A DNA stretch of 63,884 nucleotides. Origin: Streptomyces adustus. GTDB lineage: Bacteria > Actinomycetota > Actinomycetes > Streptomycetales > Streptomycetaceae. Where the stretch lies: positions 1 through 63,884 of the forward strand of contig NZ_VJZD01000023.1 of NCBI RefSeq assembly GCF_009377175.1, given 5' to 3'. The position numbers and the translations under genes are program-made. The stretch's first letter is position 1. Each line of letters begins with the position of its first letter. Of this stretch, positions 15,755 through 23,090 are shown one piece after another. The notes beneath the pieces were generated by a model. That model was not told the origin of the DNA. It did no database searches and saw nothing but the letters and a program-made list of their open reading frames with translations.

Positions 15755-16216
15755 ATGCGTGCAGTCGCGCCCGTGCCGGTCATTCTGCTTCTTCTGCTTC
15801 TGTCGGCATGCTCCGCACAGGACGAAGGCAGTACTCATCCCGCCACCTCCGCATCCGCGGCAGCCAAAGCACCCTCGGCACCCGCTTCCCCGAAGAGCCC
15901 CCGGGACTCTCTCGCTCTCCCACAGAAGCCCAGCTTCCTCGTTCCTGTCACTGAGGGAAGCCGCAGCGAAGACCTGCCGGCTTTCAAGCCAACCGAAGGC
16001 GTCTACAGCATTCACGCCCTGTGCACCGGAAAAGGCACTGTGACTATCCACTATGGCCCTCACGATGAAGATCCCAGCAAGGTCAAATGCGGCACCCCGG
16101 TGACCGTGGGCCGTGTCTACACCGATCGCGGAAAGCCACAGAACCTCTCCATGCAAGTTGACGGGTCCAACATCCATTGGGCCGTAGCTGTTGTGGCGGG
16201 AACCCAAGCCATGTAA
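15755..16216 (+). CDS. Lipoprotein, 153 aa
   Basis: A type II signal peptide is followed by the lipobox LSAC (cysteine near residue 19), so the mature protein should be lipid-anchored on the outer face of the membrane. Next comes a Ser/Ala/Pro-rich spacer to about residue 55, then a small globular domain with two cysteines (ALCTGKGTVTIHYGPHDEDP and VKCGTPVTVG) that could form a disulfide. AAGGAG lies upstream of ATG 15755. No family is recognised. Its place after a secreted protein suggests a joint role at the cell surface. Confidence 0.7.
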   Translation: MRAVAPVPVILLLLLLSACSAQDEGSTHPATSASAAAKAPSAPASPKSPRDSLALPQKPSFLVPVTEGSRSEDLPAFKPTEGVYSIHALCTGKGTVTIHYGPHDEDPSKVKCGTPVTVGRVYTDRGKPQNLSMQVDGSNIHWAVAVVAGTQAM

Positions 16217-16229
16217 CCCCCGAACCGAT

Positions 16230-16264
16230 CGGCGAGCCCCGCTTACCAGGTGCGGCGCTCGCCG
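16230..16264 (+). terminator. Terminator after lipoprotein
   Basis: An 8-bp stem CGGCGAGC / GCTCGCCG starts 14 bp past the lipoprotein stop. It overlaps the 5' edge of a truncated downstream gene fragment. Confidence 0.45.
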
Positions 16265-16354
16265 GACAGGGGCGATGCGGTCGCCATGGCCATGTACGCC
16301 GAGTACCTGGCCGCGTCCAAGCTGCACGCCTCCGTAGCAGGAGGGCGGATGTGA
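16243..16354 (+). pseudogene. C-terminal gene fragment, terminase-like tail
   Basis: One frame gives YQVRRSPDRGDAVAMAMYAE then a short helix and the stop at 16352-16354. The RSPDRxDAxxMA pattern resembles the last residues of phage large terminase subunits, where this motif closes the nuclease domain. Only about 35 residues remain and no start is available. It is probably a leftover of the phage ancestor, cut near 16.2 kb. Confidence 0.35.
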
Positions 16355-16457
16355 GGCGCTAGCGAGTAGGGCGTGTAGGCCTGCGCCGCCCGGGCACTGC
16401 ACCGGCACTTCCGCCAGCGCCTGCCTGCCCCCCGCTCGGAGGCCGCGCCCCACCTCG

Positions 16458-16964
16458 CTACAGGACGGGCGGCAACTGGGGCGGCTGCGGCTGCTGTGGC
16501 TGCTGCACCTGGATGACGGCATTGGTGGCGAGCCGCCCCGCCAGTGAGACAGCGCGCATGTCCTCCGGGCCGCTCTGCCTCAAGACGAAGACCCTCGCGA
16601 GAGCCAGCAGGCTGGGACCGCACAGGAGCGCGGACAGCCACCCGTTCTCAGGAGCCACGTACACGCCGGCCCCGAGCATGGCCAGCGCGACGACCGCCCC
16701 CGTGATCAGCTCCACGGTCTGCCGACGGTCCGCCCGCGCCCGCAGTCGGTCCTCGTGCTGCCGTTGCTCCGCCTCGTGTTGCATCGCAAGGCTCTGCATG
16801 TGCTCTCGGTGCTCTCGGCGAAGCTGCGGCTCCAAACCGCGCAGTGCGACCTCGAGCTGCTCGGCTCCAAGGTCCTTCCATTGCTTGGCGATACTGGCAC
16901 CCGCCGACAGGACGGCGTCATTGTCAGAAGGCTGCCTGGCAGGCATCTGTTCCCCGTTGTTCAC
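16458..16964 (-). CDS. DUF2335-like membrane protein, 168 aa
   Basis: The first 85 residues are a charged helix or coiled coil (EPQLRREHREHMQSLAMQHE). Two transmembrane helices follow (about 86-106 and 110-128), then a short tail ending in a Gln/Pro-rich run. The basic-acidic coiled coil before a tight two-helix hairpin is the layout of DUF2335, described as phage-related membrane proteins. The GTG start overlaps the previous gene as GTGA. Function is not established; exclusion or envelope roles have been suggested for similar proteins. Confidence 0.6.
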   Translation of the reverse strand: MNNGEQMPARQPSDNDAVLSAGASIAKQWKDLGAEQLEVALRGLEPQLRREHREHMQSLAMQHEAEQRQHEDRLRARADRRQTVELITGAVVALAMLGAGVYVAPENGWLSALLCGPSLLALARVFVLRQSGPEDMRAVSLAGRLATNAVIQVQQPQQPQPPQLPPVL

Positions 16965-17476
16965 CGCGTTGATCCGTCGTCATCGCTCGATGTGGGAGCC
17001 AGGCCCCCGCCGTCTGTTCTCAAGGGAGGTGGGCCGAGGCGTACGAGCATTCGCGCCAGGGTGGCGTTGATCGTGTCGGCTGCATCCTCGGCGACCAGTT
17101 GTTCATCATCTGTGGACGGGTGGTCGAACTCGTCCGCCGAAAGGTCCGCGTCGGCGGCCGCCGGTCGTTGGACTGCGTCCTCGGCGGCGTTCTCAATGAC
17201 GACGCGGTGGATCATCATCGCGTCGTCTGTCGTGATGCTCCCCGCGATACCCCCGACCGCGATTCCGCCCGCGATCCCGCTCTTGGCCGCCGGCCTTCTC
17301 AGCCGGCCTGTACCCGCGCTTCGCCGCCTGACTGTTCTTCCGTCCCAATCCCGGGTCTGTCGGATCGTTAGATCTCCGCGCCGGCTCCCAAGGATTGCCT
17401 TTGTCGTGTCCCACACGACCGCTATGGCCCCTGCGGTTGAGAGCACCAGCACTACTACGTCTGAAAAGTCCAACAC
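16961..17476 (-). CDS. Small membrane protein, 171 aa, coupled to DUF2335-like gene
   Basis: A first hydrophobic helix (about 5-25, VVVLVLSTAGAIAVVWDTTK) is followed by a basic region, a Gly-rich hydrophobic stretch (about 66-82, SGIAGGIAVGGIAGSI), and an acidic C-terminal half. No family is recognised. It is translationally coupled to the DUF2335-like gene and is the first gene of that operon. The 308 bp upstream (17477-17784) contain no gene that I can support. Confidence 0.5.
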   Translation of the reverse strand: MLDFSDVVVLVLSTAGAIAVVWDTTKAILGSRRGDLTIRQTRDWDGRTVRRRSAGTGRLRRPAAKSGIAGGIAVGGIAGSITTDDAMMIHRVVIENAAEDAVQRPAAADADLSADEFDHPSTDDEQLVAEDAADTINATLARMLVRLGPPPLRTDGGGLAPTSSDDDGSTR

Positions 17477-17784
17477 GGCCTCTCCCCAAGCCGAGACGAC
17501 CAGCGCAAAACACGATAGCCGGGACGGAGCGGGGCGGAGGGGAGGTTTGCGAACAGAAGGTCCGACGGGGGGAGGTGACTAGGCCTGTGCCGTCGGGCCG
17601 TCGGCTCATGCTGTCGGCCGCACGTGATCGAACTCTGTGCGCTCCTATCCACCCAGGTCACTGGCAGGCGGTTCTGGCCCGTGACCTTGAGATTGGGACA
17701 TACGTCGCCCACACCGTGCCCCCGACCTGGCCGGCCGCCGATGTCTTCCGGCGACCACAGTCCCGTGGAGCGTTTCGCCGGTCG

Positions 17785-18657
17785 TCATCGGATCCGTGTG
17801 ACCGTCACGACTGCATGCCGGGTGGTGCCGGCCAGGACCTCCACGACGAGGCCGGAGCCCACCGCCGAGTACGCGTCACCCGCCGACGTCCGCCCTCTCC
17901 CGCCCGCAAGAACCGCCACCAGGTGCACGGCGACCTGCGCCGACAGCGGAGCACTCAGCCTCTGAGACAGCGACGTCCGCCCGTCCGGCAGACGTACCGC
18001 GAGCGACCGCGGCCGCATGGGCGTACCGGTGTAGCCGACCACCTCGGCGTCCACCGTCTCCGCGTGACGGACCTTCCGCCACGACGACGACCGCCCCGCC
18101 CGGTACGTCGAAGAACCCAGCTTCGCGACGACGCCCTCGACTCCCGTGTCCTGAAGCGAGTCGTACCAGGCCTGCGCCACCTCAGGATCGTCCGTCGCAG
18201 ACACCGCCTGAATCGCCGACGGCGACGGCAGCGCCCCGATCACGTCGAACATGACCGCACGCCGCTCCACGTACGGCCGCCCCCGCAGGTCCCGGCCGGA
18301 GACCGCCAGGACGTCCCACACGATGAACAGCGCCGGATGCGTCTCCGACAACTGCCGCGCCCGAGCCGGCGACGACGCCGCACGGGACTGCGCCGCGCCG
18401 AACGAGATCCGGCCGTCGACCACGACGACGGCCTCACCGTCGAGGACCACGCCCGGCGGCAGCTCCATCCCGGCGAGCGCGATGTCCATCCAGGAAGACG
18501 TCACCTTCCGCCCGGACCGCGCCTGGAGCCGTACCGTGTCCGCCGTCCGCCACAGCACCGTCCGGTGACCGTCGAGCTTGATCTCGTACCACCAGCCCGG
18601 CCCCGTCGGCAGCGCAGGTGCGAGCTGGGCAAGTGCGACATCCACGGGAAACTCCAC
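17785..18657 (-). CDS. ATP-dependent DNA ligase, 290 aa
   Basis: This protein is predicted to seal nicked DNA through a ligase-AMP intermediate. The nucleotidyltransferase motifs are in order: motif I EIKLDGHR (the lysine takes AMP) near residue 26, motif III-like FIVWDVLAVSG, motif IV VEGVVAKLG, and motif V WRKVRHAETVDAEVVGYTG leading into an OB-fold C-terminal domain. At about 290 residues it is the minimal LigD-ligase/LigC size, lacking the nuclease and polymerase domains. GTG 18657 is the likely start; an upstream in-frame start at 18768 adds non-conserved residues. It is divergent from the pentapeptide protein at 18838 and has no Ku partner. Confidence 0.85.
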   Translation of the reverse strand: MEFPVDVALAQLAPALPTGPGWWYEIKLDGHRTVLWRTADTVRLQARSGRKVTSSWMDIALAGMELPPGVVLDGEAVVVVDGRISFGAAQSRAASSPARARQLSETHPALFIVWDVLAVSGRDLRGRPYVERRAVMFDVIGALPSPSAIQAVSATDDPEVAQAWYDSLQDTGVEGVVAKLGSSTYRAGRSSSWRKVRHAETVDAEVVGYTGTPMRPRSLAVRLPDGRTSLSQRLSAPLSAQVAVHLVAVLAGGRGRTSAGDAYSAVGSGLVVEVLAGTTRHAVVTVTRIR

Positions 18658-18837
18658 GTCACAAGGCTGAAGTGGATCACTTCCGCCCGCGCGCCGAAAC
18701 GCAACCAGAGCACAGAGCAGTCGCCCGATCGCGTGGACGCAGGATGCCGGAGCGCGTTTGACCTCCACCGTGGCGGCGGCCGATGTCGATCACGGGATGC
18801 CGCAACCGAAAACCCTCCCAACGGCATGTAGCGATGC

Positions 18838-20163
18838 ATGAGGCGACGAATCACCCGCCGGGTACTCCGTGCTGCGCTGCGCCGGGTACTCCTTGCTGCG
18901 CTGCGCGCTCACGACGCGGTCCTGGGCATCGGGTCCGAGCTGGAGAGGCGCCGGGCACGCGTCCGGCTGAAGGAACGCGCCCAGCGATGGGCCATGAGGG
19001 CTCTGATCGTGACCGGAGCCCTTGTGATTCTCGGTGTCCTGCCGTGGCTGGTGTGGCGCGGCCCATACGTCATCGACGGCGAGTACATCGACCGGAACGA
19101 ACTGGCCAAGGGATCCGCAGCCCTCGTGACCGGCCTTCGCACCGCCGTGGTTGCTTTCACCGCCGCGCTCGGTGCCGGTATCGCCCTGCTCTACACCGCG
19201 CGCACCTACCGCCTCACCCGACGCGGACAGATCACCGATCGCTTCACCAAAGCCCTTGAACGCCTCGGCTCACCCGAGATCTACGTACGCATTGGCGGCA
19301 TCCTCGCCCTGGAACAGATCGTGCAGGACGCGCCCGAGCAGGCGGCTACCGACGCCGCTCGCGTCCTGGGCCACTTCATCCGCGACCGCGCGCCGAAAGT
19401 TTTGGACGCAGTCAAACCCCTGACTGACGAACCTGCCGCCGACGTGCAAGCAGCCCTTGCCGCCCTCACCCGGACCGAATCACGCACCCACGTCGACAGC
19501 CGGGAAAAACTCGACTTCCACGGCCTCCACCTCGACGGCGCCGACCTGACTCACGCCGACCTCACCCACGTCGACCTACATGGAGCCTCACTCGCGGGGG
19601 CGGATCTGACCGGGGCGATGCTCACGGACGCGAACCTGTCCGAGGCGACGCTCACGGACGCGAACCTGTCCAGGGCGACGCTCACGGACGCGAACCTGTC
19701 CCAGGCAGCGCTTGCGGGGGCGCGCCTGGCCGGGGCGACGCTCACGGGGACGGGCCTGGCCGGGGCGACGCTGACGGGGGCGGACCTGTCCGGGGCGACG
19801 CTCACGAGGACCATCCTGGTCGGGGCGACGCTGACGGGGGCCCTGCTGTCCGGGGCCACGCTCACGGACGTGAACCTGTCCAGGGCGACGCTCACGGAGG
19901 CGAGCCTGTTCATGGCGACGCTCACGAACGCCCGCCTGGACCAGGCGACGTTCAAGGAGGCCGACCTCCGCGACGCAGACCTGTCGTGCAGCAGGGGACT
20001 GACTTTGGAGCAGGTGACTTCGGCAAGGACAGACGAAGACACCAAATTGCCCGCCACCTTCTATGTCTCCACCGGAGCGTCTGTACCTATCCCCAGGTCA
20101 CCGGACGGCAAGCGTCCGCCCGTCAGCCTCGTGGCCCGGGCCCGGCGAAACCCGGATGCCTGA
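18838..20163 (+). CDS. Membrane-anchored pentapeptide-repeat protein, 441 aa
   Basis: An Arg-rich N-terminus is followed by two transmembrane helices (about 55-75 and 95-120), a helical domain (about 125-220: FTKALERLGSPEIYVRIGGI), and a right-handed pentapeptide-repeat coil from about residue 228 to 390. In the coil almost every fifth residue is L within A-x-L-x-x units (GADLTHADLTHVDLHGASLA). The pentapeptide part is built from near-identical 30-nt DNA units (19610-19960), which shows recent tandem expansion. The RFTKALExLGS segment before the repeats is typical of Streptomyces membrane pentapeptide proteins. Function unknown; a DNA-mimic role is known for some family members but cannot be inferred here. 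Confidence 0.8.
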   Translation: MRRRITRRVLRAALRRVLLAALRAHDAVLGIGSELERRRARVRLKERAQRWAMRALIVTGALVILGVLPWLVWRGPYVIDGEYIDRNELAKGSAALVTGLRTAVVAFTAALGAGIALLYTARTYRLTRRGQITDRFTKALERLGSPEIYVRIGGILALEQIVQDAPEQAATDAARVLGHFIRDRAPKVLDAVKPLTDEPAADVQAALAALTRTESRTHVDSREKLDFHGLHLDGADLTHADLTHVDLHGASLAGADLTGAMLTDANLSEATLTDANLSRATLTDANLSQAALAGARLAGATLTGTGLAGATLTGADLSGATLTRTILVGATLTGALLSGATLTDVNLSRATLTEASLFMATLTNARLDQATFKEADLRDADLSCSRGLTLEQVTSARTDEDTKLPATFYVSTGASVPIPRSPDGKRPPVSLVARARRNPDA

Positions 20164-20218
20164 CACGAGCCCGGTCGGCTACCGTCCATGACGTGCAGGT
20201 GCGCAGGCAGCGGATACT

Positions 20219-20306
20219 TCCGCCTATCAAGCGGGTAACGCGGGTTCGAATCCCGCCACCGGCCCCGGCCGGTGTCGTCTAGCGGCCCAGGACGCCTACG
20301 TCTCCG
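20219..20306 (+). tRNA. Circularly permuted tRNA-like locus 1 (Glu-type D-arm)
   Basis: The order is 3' segment, then 5' segment. 3' segment: stem strand GCGGG (20231-20235), variable TAAC, T-arm GCGGG-TTCGAAT-CCCGC (20240-20256), acceptor strand CACCGGC (20257-20263). After four bases (CCCG) comes the 5' segment: acceptor strand GCCGGTG (20268-20274), T8, D-arm GTCT-AGCGGCCCA-GGAC (20277-20293). The acceptor strands pair 7/7. The D-arm is the one seen in tRNA-Glu. The anticodon arm can be local to the 3' segment (TCCGC-CTATCAA-GCGGG) or split, with GTCTC after CCTAC (20295-20304) giving T33 and a CTC (Glu) anticodon but one A-C mismatch. The locus is intergenic and followed by a terminator. 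It could also be the fused remains of two adjacent tRNAs. Confidence 0.5.
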
Positions 20307-20339
20307 CCGCCGACCCTGAACTCTGCACACACACGGCGT

Positions 20340-20372
20340 GAGCCGCCCGCACGGGGGATGAGCGGGCGGCTC
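20340..20372 (+). terminator. Terminator downstream of permuted tRNA locus 1
   Basis: An 11-bp perfect stem GAGCCGCCCGC / GCGGGCGGCTC with an 11-nt loop. It lies 34 bp beyond the tRNA-like segment and directly abuts the stop of a minus-strand pseudogene, so it may serve both strands. Confidence 0.75.
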
Positions 20373-20560
20373 TACTCCAGTATCCCGAGCGCCGTATCCG
20401 GGCGGCAGTGCGTGCACGCCGGAACCTGCTGCCGCAACGCCTCGACCGCCTGGTCCCGGGTCACCGGCCTCCGGCGCTTGCCCGCATCCCAGCAGCGGCC
20501 CTGGCGCACCGCCACAGCATTGCCGCGGATCAGCCCCTGCCCGCCCCCACCTCGGTGGTC
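20372..20560 (-). pseudogene. Partial duplicate of DUF6233-like gene
   Basis: These bases repeat the 3' part of the gene at 21310-21654 with only a few changes over the first about 150 bp. The frame ends in the same residues (CTHCRPDTALGILE). Near 20545 the match to the PPKWVVEQGL-encoding region has a 2-nt deletion that shifts the frame, and homology then ends. It has no start of its own and is best read as a decaying tandem duplicate. Confidence 0.7.
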
Positions 20561-20576
20561 CCCTCTGCGCAAGGCG

Positions 20577-21074
20577 CTATCGAGAGAAGGGCGGGAGGTT
20601 TGCCGGGGGAATAGGGCAGAACCTGTAAGAGGCGCGATACCACGCGATATAGCCGTCCTTGTACCCCTGCTCATTCGGAGTGCTGGTGGAAAAAGCGGCT
20701 AGAAATTGAGGATCGTCGAGTTTGGATTTGTGGCACAGAGCCCTGTCGGATCTCCCCGATGCGGATCCCAGTATCCGGCCGGAACAATATCCCTCTTTGT
20801 ACCACCCGACATCGTTCGGGTCACCCCAAACGTCTTTCCCGCCTGGGCCTCCAGCTTGATGTACATCGCTGCAAAGCGTGTGCTTTTTCGGCATCGTGAT
20901 TACGCTTGTCGTGCCCGACTTCGGGAGCGCGGCGTGCGGCCGTGCTGGCGCGGTTGCGGCCTGTTGATGCGCAGCGAATGCGCTGGAGGGAAGCAAAGCG
21001 ACCCCGGTAGCCAAGGCGGTTGAGGCTGCCAGCGTCACGAAGTGCTGAATTCGAGATGCCCGGTATGCGCACAC
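20577..21074 (-). CDS. Secreted protein with YKDGY motif, 165 aa
   Basis: GTG 21074, preceded by GGGGAGAA, opens a signal peptide (RIQHFVTLAASTALATGVAL) with a likely cut after SSAFA. The mature part has four to five cysteines and two short tyrosine-rich segments, DVGWYKEGYCSG and EQGYKDGYIAWYRASYRF. A related YKDGY pattern is in the secreted protein at 29472, so the element may carry two members of one small secreted family. It lies between the two copies of the DUF6233-like sequence, as if inserted there. No known function. Confidence 0.6.
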   Translation of the reverse strand: MCAYRASRIQHFVTLAASTALATGVALLPSSAFAAHQQAATAPARPHAALPKSGTTSVITMPKKHTLCSDVHQAGGPGGKDVWGDPNDVGWYKEGYCSGRILGSASGRSDRALCHKSKLDDPQFLAAFSTSTPNEQGYKDGYIAWYRASYRFCPIPPANLPPFSR

Positions 21075-21309
21075 TGCACTTCTCCCCAAGGTTCGATATC
21101 TGGTCAGGAAATCGGGTTCAGGGTGACCGCTGGTCGGGTAGGTCCCGCCAGGCTCGGAGAACGTTCGATGTGGACAGCCAGGTCTATTCTTTCTTGACCC
21201 GCATTCCCCCGATGGGGTGAGTGTCCTGTTTTCCACTATGGCATGGGGGAGAGTGAGATGCGCGGCAAGAGAGTGCGCGTGATCCGCCCGCTAAGCGGAA
21301 GGCGGTCGG

Positions 21310-21654
21310 CTACTCCAGTATCCCGAGCGCCGTATCCGGGCGGCAGTGCGTGCACGCCGGAACCTGCTGCCGCAGCGCCTCGACCGCCTGGTCCCGGGTC
21401 ACCGGCCTCCGGCGCTTGCCCGCATCCCAGCAGCGGCCCTGGTGTACGGCGACCACGTTGTCACGGTTCAGCCCCTGCTCGACCACCCACTTCGGCGGCT
21501 CGGGCCGGGCCTCCTCGCCCCGCAGTCGCTCCGCCTCCCGCCGCTCCTCCGTCGCGATCCACCCGTCGATCTGTGCCAGGGACGCCGCGGCCTGCTGCGC
21601 CACCACGCGCCGGGCGAAGCGGAGCAGCTCAAGAGGGGATGGAGTATCGCTCAC
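21310..21654 (-). CDS. DUF6233-like protein, 114 aa
   Basis: The protein has the pattern I associate with DUF6233: an N-terminal helix (PSPLELLRFARRVVAQQAAA), IDGWIATEERREAER, PPKWVVEQGL, a VHQGRCWDAGKRRRP core, and a terminal AC-x-x-CRPDT-x-LG signature. Members are abundant in Streptomyces, often several per genome, and have no assigned function; the paired cysteines may bind metal. It starts 10 bp after the stop of the gene at 21665, so the two form an operon. A partial duplicate is at 20372. Confidence 0.7.
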   Translation of the reverse strand: MSDTPSPLELLRFARRVVAQQAAASLAQIDGWIATEERREAERLRGEEARPEPPKWVVEQGLNRDNVVAVHQGRCWDAGKRRRPVTRDQAVEALRQQVPACTHCRPDTALGILE

Positions 21655-21664
21655 ATGTTCGAGT

Positions 21665-21934
21665 CTAGCTCTGTGGCCTGCGGTAATCGCGCCGGGTCAT
21701 CCGCACCGCATCCCACCAGTACCAGCCGTTCGGCGCCGCATCCGGGCGCGGCCACAGCGTCAGCCGGTACGCCCGCCGGCCGTCCGGAGAGTCGTAGTGC
21801 GCCCGCACCACACCCCGATACGGCTCACGGGCCACGCGCAGGTTGATCCGTACGACCTCGTATGGACCGTACGCACGCACCGTCGCCCCCGAAGGTGGGG
21901 GAGGCGCGCCCTCAGTATCCAAGAAATCGGTCAC
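21665..21934 (-). CDS. Hypothetical protein upstream of DUF6233-like gene, 89 aa
   Basis: GTG 21934 begins MTDFLDTEGAPPPPSGATVR. The protein is strand-rich and basic, with a tryptophan-containing end (PNGWYWWDAVRMTRRDYRRP). Small proteins of this type are frequent partners upstream of DUF6233 genes in Streptomyces, and the 10-bp spacing supports co-expression. It is divergent from the secreted protein at 22092. No function can be assigned. Confidence 0.6.
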   Translation of the reverse strand: MTDFLDTEGAPPPPSGATVRAYGPYEVVRINLRVAREPYRGVVRAHYDSPDGRRAYRLTLWPRPDAAPNGWYWWDAVRMTRRDYRRPQS

Positions 21935-22091
21935 GCATTCGAATTTACTGCTCCGTGGTGGACCGTGCGACCCCTCAGGCGCCAGGCCCATCACGCGAGA
22001 AAGTTGATCGAAAATATGTCCACCGTCTACTTGGATGACATAGCGTCACTACGCTCGCCGGACTGGCCGAGCGAGCGGGAAGAGGGGGAAG

Positions 22092-22526
22092 ATGCGTCAC
22101 CGGATCGCGACCTTGGCCGCAACCACCGTTATCGCCGCCAGTGGGGTACTCGCTACCGCGTCGTCGGCGTCAGCAACTGTTGACCCGCCCTCGGGGGGTT
22201 GGGACCACACGTGGACCACCACGGACGCCGGCAAGGGCGGCACGATCTACATCGCTGAGCACGGCGACATCGTCACGCTCTGCGATACGAACGCCGACGG
22301 GCGGACTCCCCACCTCGAAGTAAATTACGAGGATGGCCCCGGCGACTGGGGCTTTGCCTACGCACTTGACGCCACGGGCGGGGAGGGCTCGTGCGTCTCC
22401 GCCAGAGCTTCACAGGGGGGCCGGTACGACCTCCCTGAAAACGAGGAAATCGAGATCGCAATCTGGCTGGGGCCGCTCTACCACGAATACGGCATGGCCA
22501 GGCACTATTACCTCAACGACCACTAG
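22092..22526 (+). CDS. Small secreted protein, 144 aa
   Basis: ATG 22092 follows GAGGGGGAAG. A signal peptide (MRHRIATLAATTVIAASGVL) ends near SSASA-TVD. The mature domain of about 112 residues is acidic and aromatic, with two cysteines (VTLCDTNADG and GSCVSARAS) that probably form one disulfide. Repeating strands suggest a small beta fold like other exported Streptomyces proteins of unknown role. It is immediately followed by an IS remnant, which may have removed downstream genes. Confidence 0.65.
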   Translation: MRHRIATLAATTVIAASGVLATASSASATVDPPSGGWDHTWTTTDAGKGGTIYIAEHGDIVTLCDTNADGRTPHLEVNYEDGPGDWGFAYALDATGGEGSCVSARASQGGRYDLPENEEIEIAIWLGPLYHEYGMARHYYLNDH

Positions 22527-22591
22527 TAGTGCCTGGTCAGGTTGTTTCGTCAGTGGCGTGTCCGCTTGATCGGGTGTGTCGTTGATCGGGC

Positions 22592-22898
22592 GTGATGGGT
22601 GGGGAGTTGGCCGCGGTCCGCTGTGATCTGGAGGACTTCGCGGCAGAGATGTTCGAGCCGTTCGCGCGGGCGGATCAGCGCCGGTGGGGCGGGCTCTATC
22701 TGTGAGGGCTGCTGCTGGACGGGCGGCGCAAATCGGTGGAACCGATGGCCGCCCGCCTGGGCGAGGACGGCAACCGGCAGGCCCTGGCGAACTTCATCAC
22801 CACCAGCCCGTGGGGCGCGGCGCATGTCCGCGCCCGCCTCGCCTGGCGGATGCAGCAGGTGATCAGACCGACCGCGCTGATCGTCGATGACACCGGGC
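22592..22898 (+). pseudogene. IS701-like transposase remnant (N-terminal part)
   Basis: The frame reads ELAAVRCDLEDFAAEMFEPF, a TGA stop, then LLLDGRRKSVEPMAARLGED and RQALANFITTSPW. This is the N-terminal segment of IS701-family (DDE, DUF4338-type NF-like) transposases, ending at the first catalytic region LIVDDTG. An in-frame TGA near 22703 interrupts it, and sequence after 22898 is unrelated. It is a dead fragment. Confidence 0.75.
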
Positions 22899-22967
22899 CC
22901 CCTGGCCTTCGCGCCGCTCCTCTGGTGCCTGCGCCGCCGCGGAACTGTCTGAATCCGCACGCACGTC

Positions 22968-23000
22968 AGGCCCCCTGCCGCACCCAGCGGCGGGGGGCCT
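22968..23000 (-). terminator. Terminator after TRADD-N-like gene (repeat copy A)
   Basis: Arms AGGCCCCC and GCCGC pair with GCGGC and GGGGGCCT around a 5-nt loop. The hairpin and its flanks (CACGCACGTCAGGCCCCCTG) are nearly repeated at 24021-24052, on the other side of the gene at 23091-23954. Confidence 0.7.
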
Positions 23001-23090
23001 GCTCGCGTCTCGCCGCAGAACGGTGGGAGAGGTGCCGGATGGGGGCGTGTGCCCCGACCTGGGTCGTGGCCGGCGTGGGAGGCCGCCGGT

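Noticed and set aside
19610..19960. Regular 30-nt repeats considered as a CRISPR array
   Set aside because: Units are contiguous without distinct spacers, lie inside an open frame and encode A-x-L-x-x pentapeptides; no cas genes are near.
20196..20263. Ordinary, non-permuted tRNA ending at 20263
   Set aside because: A 5' acceptor strand GCAGGTG exists at about 20194-20200 with one mismatch, but position 8 is not U and no D-arm forms between it and the anticodon-like loop; the true partner strand is the downstream GCCGGTG with perfect pairing.
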